A DNA stretch of 8,678 bases, taken from NCBI GenBank assembly GCA_018894595.1, contig JAHIPN010000255.1:1-8678 (forward strand), written 5' to 3'. Under the pieces are notes generated by a model. It ran no database searches and was not told the origin of the DNA. It saw only the letters and a list, made by a program, of their open reading frames with translations. This stretch comes from a bacterium. Lineage in GTDB: Bacteria > Atribacterota > JS1 > SB-45 > 34-128. This document shows, piece by piece, positions 5,399 through 8,678 of this stretch. Position 1 is the first letter of the stretch. Each line of letters begins with the position of its first letter. The position numbers were made by a program, and so were the translations under genes.

Positions 5399-7834
5399 GT
5401 GGACCAAAAAGATAATTTTGTAATTGGAAATGATTATTATGAACTTGCTATAGATAGAAAAAATGGTGAGTTAAAAGAATTATATGATAGAGGAGATCCA
5501 GAAAAGACTAATCTTGTTCTGGGATTTAAAAAATATAGTTTCGGTAAATTATTTAAAAGTAAAAATAATACTTTTTGCTTTATAAATTTAAAGTTAAAAA
5601 AATTTTTACAGAATAAAGCAATAGAATTTATTGACGAAACGGGTAAAAATTATATTAAATATAATTTTTTTAAAAATTTTTTTGAAATTGATTTTTCCAT
5701 AGATAGTGGAAAAGCAGACAGAGCCGGAATAGAGCTTGATTTTAATTTTGTAAATTGTCCTGGTACCAAGAACTGGAAAAATCAAATTATTCCGACATCT
5801 CCTTATTGGGAAAGCAATAGTGAAAATGGCTTTTATTTAATGTCTCGACCCATGAGCAGGTATGTTGTTTTAGTATTTTCGCAACCAATTTCCTGCTGGA
5901 GAATAAAATATTCTGATTTTGGCCATCATTTACTCGGATTCCAAGTCTTATTAAAAGTTGGAGATTTAAAGTTCCCAAATAACAAGTTACTTACTTCTTA
6001 TAATAAATCATCAATTAGAATTGGTTTTGCAAAAAATCTTGAAGATGCTTATTTAAGAATCAGCGAAATTGGTGACTTTCCAGTTGTATATTCCCCTTTT
6101 TCAGGCGGGATAGCCAAAACCAATCTCCCTATAAAAGTAATAGGAAATGTTGATGATCTAACTTTAATTAATCCTGATAAAAAAGAGAAAAGCATAACTT
6201 CTTCGCTTGATAAGGATGGGTTTGCATCAATTTCAATGGATAGACCGGGAAAATATCAAATAGAGGCAAAATATGGGGGGAAAAAATTAGCCTACTCTTT
6301 TTTTAATGCTAATAGCTGGGAAAAAATTATAAAAAAGGTAGCTGAATTCGGAGCAAATCATTTTCAGCTTAAAGAAGGATGCTTTGCAAGGGCCATAGAT
6401 TCCAATACTTTAAAATATGAGGGGCTAAGAGTAATTGGAGGATATTCATTCGGAGACCCCTACGAAGAGCATTCTTGCGGAAGTGGTGAATTTGGAGGAT
6501 TTCTCTGTTGGACTGAATTAAAGAGGATGCTTCAATTTGGGGGGACCAATAAACTTAAAGAAAGTGTTAAAAAATATCTTTTTTCTTGGGCTCTACAGAG
6601 AGGAGTAAGGGATAGAAATTATTTTTCCAATGCAATATCTCCCGTTGAACAAGAATTTATGGGATACAAATTTTCCCCTGGTCATCTCTATAAAGAGCAG
6701 CTTTATGTTCAGTATGAAGGTTGGTTTCTGGAACAATTCTGTGATTATTTTATTTTTACAAAGGATAAGTCCCTGCTTACCGATATAAAATTAATTGCTG
6801 CACATATGATAAATGAACATCAAGATAAAAACGGGGCATTAATTAATATTAGTTGTCACAATCAGGGGATATTTCAGAGAGTTGATTATACTACCTGTGC
6901 CACACCAGTGATAGGTTTAATTAAAGCAGGAAACCTTTTAAAACAGGAAGGGTTTAATATGGGTGAAGAGATATTGTTGGGAGCAGAGAAAGCTTGTGAT
7001 CACCTGGTAGAGAGGGGAATGAAATTCCCCACCGAAACTATCCCGGGAGTAAATTTTACCGATGAAGGCTCCATAGCGTGTACTGCTTTAACTCTTATCT
7101 ATGCATATATTTATTTAAAGCAAAAGATCGAATACAAAAAAACGGCTCAAGTATTTCTTAAACTGCATGATAATTGGATAATAAGAACTCCACTTATTTC
7201 TCTTTATGGCTCCTCATTTCGTTATTGGGAAAATAGCTGGGAAACCAAGGATTGGGGACCGTCAATTAATGGCGGGCATTCCTGGACAATTTGGGGTTCT
7301 GAAGCAAAATATTACAATTACTTTATTGAAAGGAATTTTTCAGATCTTACAGATTCATTTTCTGGATTTATAAGTAATATGCCCAAAGTTAGAGATGATG
7401 GTGCAATTTATTCGAACTTTACTCCAGATTATATTACCGGAGATTTTGATCATAACGGCTATAAATTTATAGCAAAATATTTAGCTCATGATTTTCCAAA
7501 AGGAACTTTTGTAACTTCCGGTTCATATTTCTTGATACGAGCCAGCGAAACCTGGTTTTATACCAGTGGACTTGGATACTGGAAAGGGAAACTAATTGCT
7601 CTTAACGGAATTTTAGAGAAAGGTTCAAGATTTATCAGCCATGCCCCAGATTTTAAAAGATTAGCCATTGAAAAAGAAGTTGGAAGAATTAATTTAGATT
7701 ATGCAGGTCAGCTTGAAATATTTAAATCACGGGGATTAGAACATATCAATATAATTAAAGGGAAAATATTTTTTGAGAACCAAGAAAAGGTTATTGTAGA
7801 GTCAGAGGACGGGAAAATTGTTTTTAATGCATAA
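5399..7834 (+). CDS. large cytoplasmic protein, putative glycan-active (alpha/alpha)-toroid enzyme, family unassigned
   Basis: The protein has 811 residues and no signal peptide or membrane segment. I do not recognise a named family. Residues 1-230 look like a beta-sandwich region (IGNDYYELAIDRKNGELKEL is common at the start of polysaccharide lyases and related glycosidases). About 230-305 resembles an Ig-like beta domain ending in GKYQIEAKYGGKKLAYSFF. About 305-690 is helical and rich in Trp, Tyr, His and acidic residues, as in six-hairpin glycosidases or lyases: DPYEEHSCGSGEFGGFLCW (353-371), QYEGWFLEQF (438-447), FTDEGSIACTAL (553-564) and WGPSINGGHSWTIWGSEAKY (619-638). The tail (about 700-811) returns to beta-rich sequence. 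The GTG at 5399 has GGAG at 5384-5387, rather far at 11 bases, but no better in-frame start exists and the N-terminal motif looks complete. It follows the MBL gene by 27 bp and probably acts on the imported saccharide. Confidence 0.75.
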   Translation: MDQKDNFVIGNDYYELAIDRKNGELKELYDRGDPEKTNLVLGFKKYSFGKLFKSKNNTFCFINLKLKKFLQNKAIEFIDETGKNYIKYNFFKNFFEIDFSIDSGKADRAGIELDFNFVNCPGTKNWKNQIIPTSPYWESNSENGFYLMSRPMSRYVVLVFSQPISCWRIKYSDFGHHLLGFQVLLKVGDLKFPNNKLLTSYNKSSIRIGFAKNLEDAYLRISEIGDFPVVYSPFSGGIAKTNLPIKVIGNVDDLTLINPDKKEKSITSSLDKDGFASISMDRPGKYQIEAKYGGKKLAYSFFNANSWEKIIKKVAEFGANHFQLKEGCFARAIDSNTLKYEGLRVIGGYSFGDPYEEHSCGSGEFGGFLCWTELKRMLQFGGTNKLKESVKKYLFSWALQRGVRDRNYFSNAISPVEQEFMGYKFSPGHLYKEQLYVQYEGWFLEQFCDYFIFTKDKSLLTDIKLIAAHMINEHQDKNGALINISCHNQGIFQRVDYTTCATPVIGLIKAGNLLKQEGFNMGEEILLGAEKACDHLVERGMKFPTETIPGVNFTDEGSIACTALTLIYAYIYLKQKIEYKKTAQVFLKLHDNWIIRTPLISLYGSSFRYWENSWETKDWGPSINGGHSWTIWGSEAKYYNYFIERNFSDLTDSFSGFISNMPKVRDDGAIYSNFTPDYITGDFDHNGYKFIAKYLAHDFPKGTFVTSGSYFLIRASETWFYTSGLGYWKGKLIALNGILEKGSRFISHAPDFKRLAIEKEVGRINLDYAGQLEIFKSRGLEHINIIKGKIFFENQEKVIVESEDGKIVFNA

Positions 7835-7885
7835 ATATAAGTTTTTTATTTGATAGACTATGGATAAAGAAGAATTCTTAAAATA

Positions 7886-7909
7886 TTTAAATTTCTTACA
7901 AAATTTAAA
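7886..7909. repeat. AT-only inverted repeat after the large gene
   Basis: TTTAAATTT at 7886-7894 is the exact reverse complement of 7901-7909, with a CTTACA loop. The stem contains only A-T pairs, so it is weak and may be chance in AT-rich DNA. It is the only dyad seen between the large gene and the small ORF upstream of galT; no good intrinsic terminator was found in this gap. Confidence 0.25.
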
Positions 7910-7973
7910 GCAATAAAAAATTCTGAAAGAAATAATGAAACTTTAAGGGATTAAGATTGGCGAGGTGGTTTTA

Positions 7974-8144
7974 GTGCAAATACACAAAAAGAAGATTAAA
8001 AAAGAAGATGATCGTTATTTAATTTATTATACCTTTACCGAAACTGAAGAGCAGAAGGAGGACAAGAATGTTAGAGCTGAGATGGAATCCCATCCTGAAA
8101 CAATGGATAATAATTGCCACGCATCGACAGAACAGGACCTATAA
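7974..8144 (+). CDS. small hypothetical protein overlapping the galT start
   Basis: A GTG at 7974 opens a 56-residue frame ending at TAA 8142-8144. GGCGAGGTGG at 7959-7968 is a fitting ribosome binding site five bases upstream; an in-frame GTG at 7965 lies inside that site and is less likely. The N-terminal half is basic, then carries a hydrophobic-aromatic strand RYLIYYTF (residues 16-23) followed by acidic TETEEQKED. The remaining residues lie in the overlap with galT (8068-8144, 77 bases, other frame) and look unconstrained. I recognise no domain. The good ribosome binding site and the strand-like core argue for a real gene, probably translationally coupled to galT; a leader peptide or decayed gene is the alternative. 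Confidence 0.55.
   Translation: MQIHKKKIKKEDDRYLIYYTFTETEEQKEDKNVRAEMESHPETMDNNCHASTEQDL
8055..8061 (+). promoter_or_regulatory. galT ribosome binding site inside the small ORF
   Basis: AAGGAGG ends six bases before the ATG at 8068 and decides the galT start. It lies within the codons of the small upstream ORF, so ribosomes translating that ORF pass over it. Confidence 0.8.
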
Positions 8145-8678
8145 ACCTCCGAAAGATTATTGCCCTCTTTGCCCTACCAAAAAGGGTGGTTTAGCTACAG
8201 AAGTGCCAGCGGAAGATTATGATATAGTAGTTTTTGAAAATAAATTTCCATCTTTACAACCAGAGGCACCAGAAATAATAGGAACAGGTTCTAAATTTTT
8301 TAAGCATGACAAGGCTCAGGGAATTTGTGAAGTAGTTCTATTTGCTTCTGACCATGATGGGATTATGTCAGAGAAACCCTTAAGCCGTTATATTAAACTG
8401 GTAAAGGTATGGAGAGATCGATATCGGGAATTAGGGGATAAAGATTATATCGATTATGTCTTCATCTTTGAAAACAAAGGGGAGGAAGTAGGGGTGACTC
8501 TTCATCACCCTCATGGCCAGATATATGCCTATCCCTTTATTCCGCCCGTTATCGAACAGGAACTGGATTCCAGTAAAGAATATTTAGAAAAAGAGGGGGA
8601 ATGTCTCTTCTGTAAGACCTTAAAAGAAGAAAAAGAAGATGGCAGGCGAATTATTATTAGTAATGATTCTTTTACCGC
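8068..8678 (+). CDS. galT: galactose-1-phosphate uridylyltransferase, N-terminal part
   Basis: The frame runs from ATG 8068 off the window end, giving 203 complete codons of an expected 320-350. It begins MLELRWNPILKQWIIIATHR, the usual opening of GalT, whose Arg-x-x-Pro and ATHR contact the nucleotide. Zinc ligands are Cys32 and Cys35 (CPLC), His96 (SDHDG) and His147. The active site is HPHGQ at 147-151, with His149 as the nucleophile that forms the covalent UMP intermediate. A second CxxC, CLFC at 179-182, occurs in some bacterial forms. The enzyme swaps UMP between UDP-glucose and galactose-1-phosphate in the Leloir pathway, in the cytoplasm. It may share the transcript of the transporter genes, since no clear terminator intervenes, which would point to a galactose-containing substrate. 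That link is inference. Confidence 0.95.
   Translation, partial: MLELRWNPILKQWIIIATHRQNRTYKPPKDYCPLCPTKKGGLATEVPAEDYDIVVFENKFPSLQPEAPEIIGTGSKFFKHDKAQGICEVVLFASDHDGIMSEKPLSRYIKLVKVWRDRYRELGDKDYIDYVFIFENKGEEVGVTLHHPHGQIYAYPFIPPVIEQELDSSKEYLEKEGECLFCKTLKEEKEDGRRIIISNDSFT

Noticed and set aside
5787..5978. 63-codon minus-strand frame inside the large gene
   Set aside because: It is antisense to a continuous 811-codon frame and has no start signal or recognisable protein features.
7860..7916. 18-residue ORF MDKEEFLKYLNFLQNLKQ after the large gene
   Set aside because: There is no ribosome binding site, it spans the AT-only inverted repeat and the length is within chance expectation. A decayed gene start is possible but unsupported.

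Overview
This is an AT-rich bacterial window with one coding direction: every supported gene is on the + strand. It looks like a carbohydrate import and catabolism locus. The solute-binding protein has a Sec signal peptide without a lipobox cysteine, which fits a diderm cell. Together with the base composition, the Leloir-type galT and the style of the intergenic palindromes, this suggests an anaerobic sugar fermenter such as an Atribacterota- or Thermotogota-like lineage. That placement is inference only; no rRNA or marker gene is present.

Layout. Positions 1-59 hold the last 18 codons of an upstream gene, possibly a TnpB/OrfB-type transposase. Positions 60-205 carry a cluster of short perfect palindromes that resemble REP/MITE-type interspersed repeats. 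A sigma70-like promoter (275-303) and a nested palindromic operator (307-330) then precede a LacI-family regulator (348-1340). A 162-bp leader (1341-1502) contains an unusually strong Shine-Dalgarno sequence in front of an ATG-TGA start-stop pair, plus a hairpin. Next come a CUT1-type sugar ABC importer made of a binding protein (1503-2735) and two permeases (2819-3700 and 3703-4536), with a strong stem-loop between the binding protein and the first permease. No ATPase gene is present. The importer is followed directly by a PhnP-like metallo-beta-lactamase-fold hydrolase (4550-5371) and a large signal-less protein of 811 residues (5399-7834) that I cannot assign to a named family. After a 139-bp gap there is a small ORF (7974-8144) overlapping the start of a galT-like uridylyltransferase (8068 to the window end, partial).

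How the genes may work together. The regulator probably senses an imported saccharide and controls itself, and perhaps the whole run, through the operator over its start site. The importer brings in an oligosaccharide or glycoside. The two cytoplasmic proteins downstream are the obvious candidates to process it: the 811-residue protein by breaking or modifying the glycan, the PhnP-like protein by cleaving a phosphodiester or cyclic phosphate. GalT would feed a released hexose phosphate into central metabolism, although it could belong to a separate transcription unit. The combination of a PhnP-like phosphodiesterase with a dedicated sugar importer and an unassigned large protein is the most unusual part of the window.
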